Shown: positions 1 through 8,931, counted from the stretch's first letter. The stretch is DNA of 64,000 nt from Bacteroides sp. MSB163 (GCF_036416795.1 NZ_CP143867.1:2170001-2234000); one strand, 5' to 3'. Numbers and translations: made by a program. Notes: a model not told the origin generated them from the sequence alone.

Positions 1-189
1 TGCAGAATCCCAAATGGCTTTTTCTGACCCAGATACCCAAGAACAGAAAGACCAAAGGTATACCTTTTGTTCTTCTTCTGTCATATCATTGTCAAGATGA
101 ATAATGATTTCCATGTTCTTTTTTTCTGTCAATGAGAAAAGAGTTAGAAACAAACTAATTAGGCAGGATGCATATAAAAGTACCTTCAT
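1..189 (-). CDS. Partial gene for an exported protein of unknown function (cut by the window edge)
   Basis: Only the first 63 codons are inside the window; the gene runs off the left end. The start is the ATG at 187-189. The N-terminus is basic and then hydrophobic (MKVLLYASCLISLFLTLFSL), which suggests a signal peptide or membrane anchor. The next residues are acidic and contain DMTEEEQK. No family is recognised from this fragment. It lies just downstream of the GG-leader peptide gene on the same strand, so it may be the last gene of that cluster. Function unknown. Confidence 0.5.
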   Translation of the reverse strand, partial: MKVLLYASCLISLFLTLFSLTEKKNMEIIIHLDNDMTEEEQKVYLWSFCSWVSGSEKAIWDSA

Positions 190-245
190 GTTTTTTGTAC
201 GATTTTTATAGGAGTTCTTATTTAATATAAGAACCCCTATGCTTT

Positions 246-446
246 CTACTTGATTAATTCTTCGCAAACAGCATCTTTACCAATGGCTGCATCAGCTCCT
301 TTTTGAGCTTCTTCCATTGTTAAGTTTTCAAAGTAGGCTTCTTTGCTGGCGTCAGAACCATTGTAGCAATAAATCGTACCACCAGCGATAGCATTCATCT
401 GCACCTTGTTCAGTTTGAACGCTTCAAAATTTTCAAAATTCTTCAT
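246..446 (-). CDS. GG-leader peptide (Bacteroidales natural-product precursor type)
   Basis: A 66-residue peptide. Its leader begins MKNFENFEAFKLNKVQMNAI and ends in AGG, the double-glycine pattern of the Bacteroidales GG-leader precursor family (TIGR04149-like). In that family a C39 peptidase is expected to cut after GG during export. The predicted core of about 43 residues is acidic and has exactly two cysteines (in IYCYNG and AVCEEL), so one disulfide is possible. It is the next gene downstream of a VKOR/thioredoxin membrane protein, which suggests (inference) that the core is oxidised outside the cytoplasm. No rSAM enzyme or active C39 exporter lies in the window, so the maturation route is unproven. 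Confidence 0.75.
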   Translation of the reverse strand: MKNFENFEAFKLNKVQMNAIAGGTIYCYNGSDASKEAYFENLTMEEAQKGADAAIGKDAVCEELIK

Positions 447-536
447 ATTTCTATAAGAGTTAAGGTGAATAATAATGTTAACAGTAGGAAGCTTTAAGTA
501 TCACCCTATTGACTTCTGTTTTGCAAAACAATATCT

Positions 537-2066
537 TTATGTTAATACATACTTTAAATTCTCTATTTGATATATATATGGTAAATAATGTTTGTTTACG
601 ATGATGGTAGGTGTCTCATTGATTTGCTGCTGCAAGCAATACAATTGTTGCTGTTTCCATATTTCCTGCGTTTTATCTGCAATATCATTGGGGATATCTT
701 CTATATGATGTGTACTAAACCATTCAGACAATGCTTTCATAGCCTTTTCCCAACCTTCTGTAAGATAGATTGCAATAATTGTTAGTGCAATCTGTTTGCC
801 TGTATTATCACCGGGAAAAGTTAATAGCACTAAACAAATAGGTTGTTCATTGGCTATTTTTTGAAATTGTGAATGTGCTTTTGCGCAATTTTTGCAATTG
901 GGATTAGTAACAAATAGCAATTGATTTTCACCTGTTATGTTGTTATGTAAAACTATGTTAGGTTGAGGAGTTTCTCTAATCTGTGGTTTTAGGGTTAGGA
1001 GGGCTTGAAAAGCTTCTGGGCTAAGCAAGTCTGCAAAGTGATTTTTAAGTTGTTTCCTTTCTTCATTATATTTTAGTAATTTCTTTAGTTGTGTCCAGAT
1101 AACCAGATAAATACAACTGATAGCAAAAATGAGAAGTATTGTCTGGAAAGAAATTGCTTTATTATAATAAGCTTTTAGCAGGTACAAGGTAATGCAGTTA
1201 CCCCATACTATTAGATTGATAATCATGCAAAGCATACATCCTTTGCGAATTATAAAGAGTTGATAGATGATGGAGTAAATTGTGAATCCTATTGCAATGA
1301 TGCTACATAATGCACTGATATAAAAGAAATCGTACGGACGTAAAAGGCAGAATAGCAATGAAGTGCTGAAATAGAACAATGATAATTCACCTAATCCTAC
1401 GTCGATAATACGTGATCCTTTAGAGTGAAGCACTTCATTACAATCTATAACTTTACCAATGTGGCAAAAACTATGTAGGAACTGATGGTTGATGGTTTCT
1501 TTATAAAGAATAGCAGCAGAAACAAGAATCCCTGCGCATAGTGTCAGCAAGTAGATAGTCACTCCTGATGAGTAGTTCCTGCTTGCATGATATAATATAA
1601 GGAATATAATAACTATGCCTGCTAGCAAAAGTTGATATTGCCTAATCCACTCTCCAACATTCTTTAATCGGTAATTTTTCTCTTGAATAGTTTTCTCTGT
1701 AATCTCGCCGACTAAGACTCCACCTGTCCACTTCTGTAAGAATTGTTGTTTGCTTACTCTTATATGCCGGGTGTGGGGCGTAGTGATGATAACATGACCT
1801 TTCTCCATCTTTTCTACCAGACAAAAGGGTGAATCATTGTCATTGGTTACAGCAATAAGCGGACTTTCTAATTTGTCGAGATATTCTGCAGGGAGCTGAT
1901 ATACCGCATTGTTGATATGAAGTATATCCAGTGCATCGCTGATACCCCGCATGCTGTTGCCCAACGGATTGTCGAGCAAGCGGCGTACGGTCACCTTGCT
2001 CACTTTTACGTGCAAAACACGCAAATAATGATAAAGTATTCCATCAGTGTTGTCAACTCCCAACAT
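537..2066 (-). CDS. C39-like / vitamin K epoxide reductase / thioredoxin fusion membrane protein (copy 1)
   Basis: A 509-residue protein. Residues about 1-125 look like a C39 peptidase fold, but the catalytic cysteine region is absent (MLGVDNTDGILYHYLRV) and the usual histidine motif reads SPFCLVEK, so it is probably an inactive binding domain. Several membrane segments follow, with the VKOR signature: a loop cysteine pair (FCHIGKVIDC, around residues 202 and 210) and the redox motif CMLC. The C-terminal third is thioredoxin-like with CKNC. By family this should form disulfides and pass electrons through the membrane. It sits between a DUF3244 gene and the GG-leader peptide gene on one strand. 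Its paralogue is at 4986-6536. Confidence 0.85.
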   Translation of the reverse strand: MLGVDNTDGILYHYLRVLHVKVSKVTVRRLLDNPLGNSMRGISDALDILHINNAVYQLPAEYLDKLESPLIAVTNDNDSPFCLVEKMEKGHVIITTPHTRHIRVSKQQFLQKWTGGVLVGEITEKTIQEKNYRLKNVGEWIRQYQLLLAGIVIIFLILYHASRNYSSGVTIYLLTLCAGILVSAAILYKETINHQFLHSFCHIGKVIDCNEVLHSKGSRIIDVGLGELSLFYFSTSLLFCLLRPYDFFYISALCSIIAIGFTIYSIIYQLFIIRKGCMLCMIINLIVWGNCITLYLLKAYYNKAISFQTILLIFAISCIYLVIWTQLKKLLKYNEERKQLKNHFADLLSPEAFQALLTLKPQIRETPQPNIVLHNNITGENQLLFVTNPNCKNCAKAHSQFQKIANEQPICLVLLTFPGDNTGKQIALTIIAIYLTEGWEKAMKALSEWFSTHHIEDIPNDIADKTQEIWKQQQLYCLQQQINETPTIIVNKHYLPYIYQIENLKYVLT

Positions 2067-2085
2067 GATATTTCTTCTTTAATAC

Positions 2086-2478
2086 TTAAAGTGTAAATTT
2101 GCCTTTTAAAGAGGTTTTATCTGAAATAATTTCTATATAATATATTCCTGAATCTTGCAAGGTCATATCAATAGAGATTGCAGCCGGACTTATGTATTCC
2201 TGTGAATAAATAGTTTCACCGGTAGATTCCTTAGTAATCTTGATAGTGACTGCTGGTATCATTTCTTCAAAAGATGCGGATACTACTTTATTATATAAGT
2301 AAGCGTGCGCAGGTTGTATAATGATACCACGTGTTTGGGGTATGTCTTCCGGGTCTACATTATTGCCTTTTTTTATATCTCCATAAAGACTAATTTCCGT
2401 GCCTTTAATAAACTTTTGGGAATATGCGGAAGTTCCCCAAGCAAAAAATGCGATTAAAAGGAATAATAGCTTTTTCAT
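2086..2478 (-). CDS. DUF3244 family secreted protein (copy 1)
   Basis: A 130-residue protein with a clear signal peptide (MKKLLFLLIAFFAWGTSAYS). The mature part has a conserved IIIQPAHAYLYN segment, then beta-rich sequence ending in the GIYYIEI and LKGKFTL strands. This matches the small DUF3244 proteins of Bacteroides, probably an immunoglobulin-like sandwich. It has no cysteine, so it is unlikely to be a substrate of the neighbouring VKOR. The gene ends 19 bases before the C39-like/VKOR gene, implying one transcript. The promoter with paired repeats is just upstream (2508-2552). Function unknown. Confidence 0.8.
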   Translation of the reverse strand: MKKLLFLLIAFFAWGTSAYSQKFIKGTEISLYGDIKKGNNVDPEDIPQTRGIIIQPAHAYLYNKVVSASFEEMIPAVTIKITKESTGETIYSQEYISPAAISIDMTLQDSGIYYIEIISDKTSLKGKFTL

Positions 2479-2507
2479 ATATATCGTTTATTAGATATTG
2501 TTTGCTA

Positions 2508-2552
2508 CAAATATAGCGGGCTTTTATACTGATAGAGTGTATCAAAAGTGTA
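2508..2552 (-). promoter_or_regulatory. Promoter with paired 11-nt repeats upstream of DUF3244 copy 1
   Basis: On the minus strand a -7 element TATATTTG lies at 2515-2508. Twenty bases further upstream are two direct repeats, AGTGTA in plus-strand terms, at 2536-2541 and 2547-2552, spaced 11 nt start to start. The same repeat, spacing and distance recur at 6997-7041 before the paralogous cassette, which makes this a likely activator site. The obvious candidate ligand is the TPR/HTH regulator encoded next to it; that link is inference. Confidence 0.6.
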
Positions 2553-2608
2553 TCATTTCGCTTTATATGATGCATTTTACGCTTATATTCCCCTTTAGAG
2601 TGCACGAT

Positions 2609-4345
2609 TTAATAGCTTTTAAGAAATTCTTTTAGCTTGTTTGTACCGGACGGGCAGCTTACCTTTTTTAGAATTTCTTTTTCTTTCCTGTAGATCGTAT
2701 TTCGCGTTTGCCTTACTATATATTCTAAGTTGGCAATTGGAAAATCAGTCAAAAGCAGGCAACACAGGTGTACTTCTTCTTTTTCTAATTCACACTGGGT
2801 TCTCAGTCGGGTAATGGCTTTATCCCAACGTATGTCGGTCTCTACAATGAAACGCTGCCAGTCGTCATCGTTTAACTGTTCTTCTGATTTATCGTATGTT
2901 TTGTAAGAGTTAATAATCCTTTCTATTTTAGAGTAAACCTCTGAATGTTCAAGAGCTTCTTTTGCCAACACATTTCGTTCTCTCGTTAGAGCATCAAGTT
3001 CTTGTTGTAGCTTTTTCTTTTTTTCTTCATTGTTATGCTGTCGGTTAATATCCTTTTGTAGGGAGGTTATTTCAGCTTCTTTTTGGGTGAGTTCTTTTTT
3101 AAGTTGTATGTACTTCTGTTGCAAGTCTTGTTGCTCTCTCTCCAAAAGAGATTGTTTTTGCTCAATGTGCTGTGCCTTTTGTTGGCTTCTTCTTAATACG
3201 GCATAGATAATTCCGATGATACAGATGAGCAGAACACTGATCATTATTAAGATATACACTTTGTTGCTTTGAGAACCTATGTTGTTGGTATATTGCTGTT
3301 TTTCTACCTCTTTTTCTGCCATAAGAATGTCGTTGCTTTGTTTTGCTAAATGCAGGCTATCCAGATAGAGCGTATACTTCTCTGTCAGCACCAGTGATCT
3401 GCCTAAATCTCCTTGCGCTTTGGCTATCTCTGCCAGACGCATATAGGCACTGGCTTTGTTACCATATCCTGTGCTCGATAGACTTTTATTGATATATATA
3501 GTAGCGGAATCGTATAGCCCGGCTTTAAAATAAGCGTCACCTAAAAGCAAATAAGCTCTGTAACGCTGCGCTGTGTCGTTTCGTAACGATATATTTAGTT
3601 GGGCATATTGAATTGCTTTTTTATCAAATTCCATACTATTGTATAATGAACTGAGTGCGGCAGTTATGCCTGCTTGTACCCGTTTATAGCTTGGGGCGCT
3701 TGTCATTTCAAATGCCTTCAATAGTTTTTCTTCCGCTTTAGGGTAATATGATATTCCTCTTTCTATATTAATTTTTCCCTGAAATGATAGTGCTTCCGCC
3801 CAAAGGCTTGTGTCATTTTGCTGTATTGCTAGTTGCTCGGTTAACTGATAGATGGAGTCAGCTTGCTCTAATAAGTCTTGCAGGTAATACAGGTAGCCTG
3901 CATGATTGTATACTAATCCCTGTAGTTTGGGGTTTCCGGCCTTTTTTGCAAGTGGAATTGCTGTCAGATATTCCTGAACTGCTTTTCCGCACAAATTTGC
4001 ATCCCTATATATGCACCCTTTGTAGTAATGTGCTTTAGCCTGCATAGGTATATCTCCAATAGAATCGTAATACTGTATTGCAATCCGTATCAGTGAATCA
4101 TCAGTTTGCACGATATAATTTTTGTCTCTTGCTTGTGTCAGCAATAAAGCATAGTAAGCTTGGTCCGTCTGCGTGCCCAGTTGTTGCGGTTCTATACTTT
4201 CCAGTATGTGCAAGGCGCTGTCCGGATACTCTTCCATCACTGAATTTGCTTGTACCAACAAGGCGTAAGGTTGGTGGCATTGAGTACATGAAGTGGATGA
4301 AAGAAATCCTAGCAGCCATATTATGATATAGAATATTCGTTTCAT
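2609..4345 (-). CDS. TPR lipoprotein-like transmembrane regulator with C-terminal HTH (copy 1)
   Basis: About 578 residues, started at the ATG at 4345 because MKRIFYIIIWLLGFLSSTSC gives a proper lipoprotein-type signal; a longer frame starts ten codons earlier. Order: signal, a tetratricopeptide region of about 300 residues, one membrane segment (ILIMISVLLICIIGIIYAVL), a long coiled coil, and a C-terminal helix-turn-helix-like region (HLCCLLLTDFPIANLEYIVR...TIYRKEKEILKK). This layout is common in Bacteroides, where such proteins are thought to sense through the periplasmic TPRs and bind DNA at the other end. It sits just upstream of the DUF3244 promoter. It is the paralogue of 7081-8787. Confidence 0.75.
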   Translation of the reverse strand: MKRIFYIIIWLLGFLSSTSCTQCHQPYALLVQANSVMEEYPDSALHILESIEPQQLGTQTDQAYYALLLTQARDKNYIVQTDDSLIRIAIQYYDSIGDIPMQAKAHYYKGCIYRDANLCGKAVQEYLTAIPLAKKAGNPKLQGLVYNHAGYLYYLQDLLEQADSIYQLTEQLAIQQNDTSLWAEALSFQGKINIERGISYYPKAEEKLLKAFEMTSAPSYKRVQAGITAALSSLYNSMEFDKKAIQYAQLNISLRNDTAQRYRAYLLLGDAYFKAGLYDSATIYINKSLSSTGYGNKASAYMRLAEIAKAQGDLGRSLVLTEKYTLYLDSLHLAKQSNDILMAEKEVEKQQYTNNIGSQSNKVYILIMISVLLICIIGIIYAVLRRSQQKAQHIEQKQSLLEREQQDLQQKYIQLKKELTQKEAEITSLQKDINRQHNNEEKKKKLQQELDALTRERNVLAKEALEHSEVYSKIERIINSYKTYDKSEEQLNDDDWQRFIVETDIRWDKAITRLRTQCELEKEEVHLCCLLLTDFPIANLEYIVRQTRNTIYRKEKEILKKVSCPSGTNKLKEFLKSY

Positions 4346-4644
4346 TTTAGTCGTTGTAAGGTTGGTTAAATGCAAAAGTATCTTTTTTTTAGAAATATGA
4401 CTAATTTAATTGTACCTATTTGAGAATACTATTGAAATAATTGCATTTTGTCATTTTGTATTTTTAATTAGCTGAGAATACTTTATTCCTGTACGGTTGC
4501 TCATTGTGGCGGAAATATGGAAGTGAAAATAAGCAAATGCCAGGTTGATAGTGTGATATCGAAATGCTTACATTTATTATAGAACTCAAAGTGCCTTAAA
4601 AAGTACACTAATAGGTGAAAGTTATGATGCAAATAGGTCCGCTA

Positions 4645-4730
4645 CCTATAAGTAGTAACCCTTTTACCCGTAAGTAGTAACCCCTTTGCCTATAAGTAGT
4701 AACCTTATTGACCGTAAGTAGTAACCCTTT
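4645..4730. repeat. Degenerate intergenic array, period exactly 22 nt
   Basis: Four copies of TAAGTAGTAAC begin at 4649, 4671, 4693 and 4715, exactly 22 nt apart, with variable pyrimidine-rich linkers between them. It lies in the 640-base gap between the two cassettes (4346-4985), which otherwise holds no convincing gene. Three other arrays in the window show the same 11/22-nt phasing with different sequence. It is not a CRISPR: units are short, degenerate and without spacers of CRISPR length. Confidence 0.8.
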
Positions 4731-4985
4731 TCTGCATAAAGAGCTTTCTAATCTGCAAGTATATGCAATAATGGAGTATCTTTATGCTTTATTTATTCGT
4801 AGAATACTCTGGAATGTAAATTTAGAAACTGATGTGTGTTACTTAAAATGTGGATATGCTGTCGTTCTGAACGTAAAAAAATCGATGTTGTGTCTTTTAT
4901 GTATTTGAAAGCTGTCTTCCTTTATAAGTGTAAATTTAGCCGCCGCTATCTGACACGGCAGCTAAATTTATAGGACCTGTTCCCT

Positions 4986-6536
4986 TTATTTATCGGTGGC
5001 AGGCGTTAGCAAGTATTTCAACTCTTCCAATTGATAAACGCTTGGCATATAATGTCCGTTGATGACAACTGACGGAGTATGACTGATGTTATTCCGTTCG
5101 CAGTACTCTTGTTGTTGTCTCCAAAGCAGTTGTGCAACATCGTTAATATTGTATCTCTCTACATCAGGTATCTCTTGAACTTCAAACCATACTTCCAGCA
5201 AGTAAGTAGCTTTGTCCCAGCCTTCTGAGAGGTAAGCGCTGAGAATGGTTTGTGCTATATGTGCGCTCAGGCGGTCGTTTGTATAGATAACCAGTGAGAT
5301 GGATATGTCTGCTGATATTTCCCGGATATGGTGATGTACTTTGGCGCACGCTTTACAATTGGGGTTTACCACTACCATTAACCTGTCTTTTGTGTTATCG
5401 GTAGAGTTGTGCAGAGCTATATCCGGGTGGATCATCGTTCTGACTTTAGGTTTCAAAGCCAGGAGTTTCTGAAAAGTGATCGGATTGAGCAGACCGGATA
5501 GCTTGTTTTTCAGAAAGTGTTTCTCTTTGTCCGAAGAAACAAGTGCTTTAGCCTGTATCCAGAAAATCACGCAGATAGTGCTGACTGCAATCATTGAAAA
5601 GAGAATTCGTATTGAAAACCTCCACTCAAAGTTATTCCTTATGATATAAAGCGCCACGGCAGTCAGCCAGACCGAGAAGGTGGTGAGCATGCAAAACAGG
5701 CACGCTTTACGAATAAAGAATATCTGATATATGATGGAGTATAAAGTGAATGCAATTGCAATGAAAACAGACAGGGCTGCCAGAAGATGGAATTCCTTTG
5801 GGCAGACAGCTGTGAAAAAGAACATGGTTGTGAAATACATCCACGATAATTCTCCAATACCTATTCCTGCAATATTTGCACCTTTGGATTTGAGTACCTC
5901 ATTACAATCTATAACTTTCCCTATGTGGCAGAAGCGGTGTAGAAAGTGATTATCTATCATTTCTCTGTATAGAATGATAGTAGAGATGAGAATACCACAG
6001 ACCAGCGCGGAAAGGTAAAGTGGTAATCCTGTGGGGTAGTTTCTACTCCAGATTGAAGAAAAAACTAAGAGGACGGATATAATTCCCGCAATCAGTATCC
6101 TATGTTGCCGGCACATATAATGAATATTGCTGAGCAAGCAGTGAGATTCACAGACTGTTTTCGAAGTTGTTTCGCCAAACAGGACAGTTCCTGTCCACTG
6201 GTGCGCAAATAGCTTTCTGCTTATGGGCATGTGGCTGACTTCGGCAGTCGTGATGATGAGCCGGTCCGGTTCTATCTTTTCGACAAGGCAGAATGTGGAA
6301 TGGCTTGTTTCCAATTGGGTGATAAACGGACCGTGCAACTTCTCCAGATACTTCGGTTGAAGTTGGTAAACTACGTTATTTACATGAAGTGCGTTTAAGG
6401 CATCGCTGATACCTTGCATCGTGTTGCCCAACGGACTGTCGAGCAAACGGCATACGGTAGTCCTGCTCACTTTTACGGTCAGTGACCGTAAAAAGTGATG
6501 GACTACTTCACTGGTGGCATTGTCAACTCCCAGCAT
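4986..6536 (-). CDS. C39-like / vitamin K epoxide reductase / thioredoxin fusion membrane protein (copy 2)
   Basis: A 516-residue paralogue of the protein at 537-2066, alike from end to end. It starts MLGVDNATSEVVHHFLRSL, again without a catalytic C39 cysteine, and keeps LGNTMQGISDALNALHVNN. The VKOR part has the same cysteine pair (FCHIGKVIDC) and a CLFC redox motif. The thioredoxin-like end has CKAC. Predicted role: disulfide formation in the envelope. The gene follows its DUF3244 partner by about 40 bases. No peptide gene directly follows this copy; the next feature downstream is the 22-nt array and then the second cassette. Confidence 0.85.
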   Translation of the reverse strand: MLGVDNATSEVVHHFLRSLTVKVSRTTVCRLLDSPLGNTMQGISDALNALHVNNVVYQLQPKYLEKLHGPFITQLETSHSTFCLVEKIEPDRLIITTAEVSHMPISRKLFAHQWTGTVLFGETTSKTVCESHCLLSNIHYMCRQHRILIAGIISVLLVFSSIWSRNYPTGLPLYLSALVCGILISTIILYREMIDNHFLHRFCHIGKVIDCNEVLKSKGANIAGIGIGELSWMYFTTMFFFTAVCPKEFHLLAALSVFIAIAFTLYSIIYQIFFIRKACLFCMLTTFSVWLTAVALYIIRNNFEWRFSIRILFSMIAVSTICVIFWIQAKALVSSDKEKHFLKNKLSGLLNPITFQKLLALKPKVRTMIHPDIALHNSTDNTKDRLMVVVNPNCKACAKVHHHIREISADISISLVIYTNDRLSAHIAQTILSAYLSEGWDKATYLLEVWFEVQEIPDVERYNINDVAQLLWRQQQEYCERNNISHTPSVVINGHYMPSVYQLEELKYLLTPATDK

Positions 6537-6575
6537 AGTCTTGATTTATAGTTAAAGTTTAGGTTAGGTTCTTTG

Positions 6576-6965
6576 TTAAAGTGTAAAGTATCCGCTCAAC
6601 CGGGCTTCTCCCAGTTCAATTTCCAGGTAGTATTCTCCCGGCTCTGTTGCGTTTAAATCAATAGTGATAAGCGTAGGATTAATACTTGTTCCGGAATAAA
6701 TATTTGCTCCAGAGGCATTTGTAATTGTAATACTTGCCGTAGGTGCATCACAGTTGAAAACTACAGTGACTATATCATTATTAATATAGGCACTGGCGGG
6801 TTGAATAATGATGCTCCTGGCTACTGGTCCTCCTTCTTTGGGACCTGCCGGGTTCAGAGGAATCTCTCTTTCATCATCATTGGTCAGAAAGAAATTTTGG
6901 GCGTGCAAAGATGTGCTACCCATAACTACTGCTAATACGAAAAATACAAATAATAACTTTTTCAT
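6576..6965 (-). CDS. DUF3244 family secreted protein (copy 2)
   Basis: A 129-residue protein with signal peptide MKKLLFVFFVLAVVMGSTSL. The mature part shares SIIIQPASAYINND and the C-terminal GEYYLEIELGEARLSGYFTL pattern with the protein at 2086-2478, so it is the second DUF3244 member. It has one cysteine in the mature part (NCDAP), unlike copy 1. It is transcribed from the paired-repeat promoter at 6997-7041 and followed by the VKOR gene. Function unknown. Confidence 0.8.
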   Translation of the reverse strand: MKKLLFVFFVLAVVMGSTSLHAQNFFLTNDDEREIPLNPAGPKEGGPVARSIIIQPASAYINNDIVTVVFNCDAPTASITITNASGANIYSGTSINPTLITIDLNATEPGEYYLEIELGEARLSGYFTL

Positions 6966-6996
6966 AAGATATACTTTTAATTTGTTATGACGGTGG

Positions 6997-7041
6997 CAAA
7001 TTTAGAGAGAATTTCTCCAATAAAAGTGTATAAAAAGTGTA
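6997..7041 (-). promoter_or_regulatory. Promoter with paired 11-nt repeats upstream of DUF3244 copy 2
   Basis: The -7 element TAAATTTG lies at 7004-6997 on the minus strand. Two AGTGTA repeats (plus-strand terms) lie at 7025-7030 and 7036-7041, 11 nt apart, and start 20 bases beyond the -7 box. This reproduces the geometry at 2508-2552, while the sequence between box and repeats is unrelated, which argues for a selected protein-binding site. Confidence 0.6.
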
Positions 7042-7080
7042 GAAATGTAGAGAATCATCTTGCTGTTGGAGCATTTTTCC

Positions 7081-8787
7081 CTATTTTAATAGAAATTGTT
7101 CTAAGAAATCGCGGAGTGAAATTGATTTATCAGTGCATTTCATCTTTTGTTCCAGTATTCTTTTGCCTTTTTTATATATGGCATCCCTACTACATTCCAT
7201 TAGGTATCTGAAATGACTGGTGGGTATATCTGTTAAATGCAGGCAACAAAGACATATCTCATCCTGAGATAAGGGATACTTTGCAGCTAAGCGGATGGTA
7301 ATGTTATTCCAACGTACATCAGTTTCTGCTATTAGTTGTTTCCAGTCTTCTTCATTGAAATGTTCGCTTGATTTATCTGTTTTTTTATATGCTTGAATAA
7401 TTCGCTTCATCTTTACGTGAACCTCAGAATGTTCATAAGATTCGTTGAGCAAGGCTTGGCGCTCTGTTTTCAGTCTATGCAGTTCTTCTTTTAAACTGTC
7501 CCTTTCAGCTTGATTGTTGTTGTGCCGTGCTATTTCTTCTTGCAAAAGATTGATTTGTTCGTTCTTCTGTTGGAGTAAATCTTCTAATTTCTTATTTAGC
7601 TCTATTTCCTTTTGCTCGAAATTGCTTTTTTCCTTCCTATGTTTTTTCCATAAAATGAAGAATAACGATAGGAAAATCGCTATTCCGGTGATCATATAAT
7701 AATAGAATTGGTTTAAATTAGCTTTGTATTCTAATTGTTTACGTTGTATTATGATATTTTTCTCAGTTGTGACAATTGCTACATTCTGTTGTTTTTGTTG
7801 AACACGATTCAGATAGAAAGAATATTTTCTTTCCATTTCGAGTGCTGTTTCTAATTTCCCTTGCTTTTTTGCTATATCAGCTAAACGCATATAAGCACCA
7901 GCCTTTGTGTATTCATCTTCACTGCAAAGGCTTTTATTTAGATAAATGGATGCAGAATCATATAAGGCTGTTTTGTAGTAGGCATCACCTAAAACTAAAT
8001 AAGCCCTATCTAAGGTGTTTGAAGTTTCTTGATTGTTGAGGTTTAACTTGGCAAATTCTACAGCCTTTTCTCCCATATTCATGCGTCCATACAGTAGACT
8101 TAATGAATAAGCTGTTTTAGCTACCATTTTTTTTTGAGCAATATGGCGTGATATTTTAAAAGCATGAAGTATCTTCTGTTCCGCTTCATGGTAGTACTCT
8201 TTTCCTCTGTCAATAGCAATCATACCCCGTTGTGATAAAGCATCTGCCCAAAGACCGGAATCTTTTTCTTGAATAGCTATTGTCTCTGTAATTTGATAGA
8301 TTGAGTCAGCCTGTTCATATAATTTCTGTAGAAAGTATAGGTTGGCTATATTATTGTATATATATCCGGTTAGCTTATGGTCAGAAGCCTTTTGAGCATA
8401 AGATATAGCAGTGAAAAATCTGCCTAAAGCTTGTGGATAGATTTCTCTGTTCCTCCAAATGCATCCCCAGTAATAATGTGCTTTTGCCTGCATAGATGTA
8501 CTTTTAATGGAATCATAATATTGCACTGCTATACGTATAAGAGAGTCATTTTCTTGGAATATGTAGTTCTTATCTTGTACTTGTGTCACTAATAAAGCAT
8601 AGTATGCCCGATCTTCTAATGAGTTAAGTTCTTCTGGTCGAATCTTTTCTAAAAAATATAAGGCGCTGTCCGGGAACTTTTGCATGAGAGAATCAGCTTG
8701 TACAAGTTGGGCGTTCGGACTGGAACGGGTACAAGCCGCTAATATGCAATATGCGAGTAATAGCGTAGCTAAGACAGTGGCTTTCAT
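7081..8787 (-). CDS. TPR lipoprotein-like transmembrane regulator with C-terminal HTH (copy 2)
   Basis: About 568 residues. I chose the ATG at 8787 because MKATVLATLLLAYCILAACT is a lipoprotein signal; the frame is open for 27 codons upstream. The layout equals copy 1: TPR region (PDSALYFLEKI, AKAHYYWGCIWRN and others), membrane segment (FYYYMITGIAIFLSLFFILW), coiled coil, and C-terminal HTH-like region (ICLCCLHLTDIPTSHFRYLM...DAIYKKGKRILEQ). Presumed regulator of the adjacent DUF3244/VKOR genes; the partnership rests on duplicated synteny. Confidence 0.75.
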   Translation of the reverse strand: MKATVLATLLLAYCILAACTRSSPNAQLVQADSLMQKFPDSALYFLEKIRPEELNSLEDRAYYALLVTQVQDKNYIFQENDSLIRIAVQYYDSIKSTSMQAKAHYYWGCIWRNREIYPQALGRFFTAISYAQKASDHKLTGYIYNNIANLYFLQKLYEQADSIYQITETIAIQEKDSGLWADALSQRGMIAIDRGKEYYHEAEQKILHAFKISRHIAQKKMVAKTAYSLSLLYGRMNMGEKAVEFAKLNLNNQETSNTLDRAYLVLGDAYYKTALYDSASIYLNKSLCSEDEYTKAGAYMRLADIAKKQGKLETALEMERKYSFYLNRVQQKQQNVAIVTTEKNIIIQRKQLEYKANLNQFYYYMITGIAIFLSLFFILWKKHRKEKSNFEQKEIELNKKLEDLLQQKNEQINLLQEEIARHNNNQAERDSLKEELHRLKTERQALLNESYEHSEVHVKMKRIIQAYKKTDKSSEHFNEEDWKQLIAETDVRWNNITIRLAAKYPLSQDEICLCCLHLTDIPTSHFRYLMECSRDAIYKKGKRILEQKMKCTDKSISLRDFLEQFLLK

Positions 8788-8871
8788 TGGTTTATCATTT
8801 GTTGTTGCAGCCTGCAAAAGTACCCGTTTATAATGATAAAACAATGTAATGTCGGTCTGTAAAATCAATAG

Positions 8872-8925
8872 CCCCTATTCCTGAAAGGAAGTTCAGAAAT
8901 AGGGGCTATTGATTTGAAGTATGTT
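8872..8925. terminator. Long inverted repeat between the kinase-like gene and the TPR gene
   Basis: The arms AATAGCCCCTATT and AATAGGGGCTATT, extended by ATCA/TGAT on the outside, enclose a short loop. It lies just past the stop of the kinase-like gene (8932, minus strand) and before the TPR regulator, so it most likely ends the former transcript. The T-run after the stem is short, so strength is uncertain. Confidence 0.6.
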
Positions 8926-8931
8926 TTTTTG

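Noticed and set aside
4645..4730. Possible CRISPR array
   Set aside because: Repeats are 11-nt cores with 11-nt linkers, degenerate, without unique spacers of about 30 bases and without cas genes.
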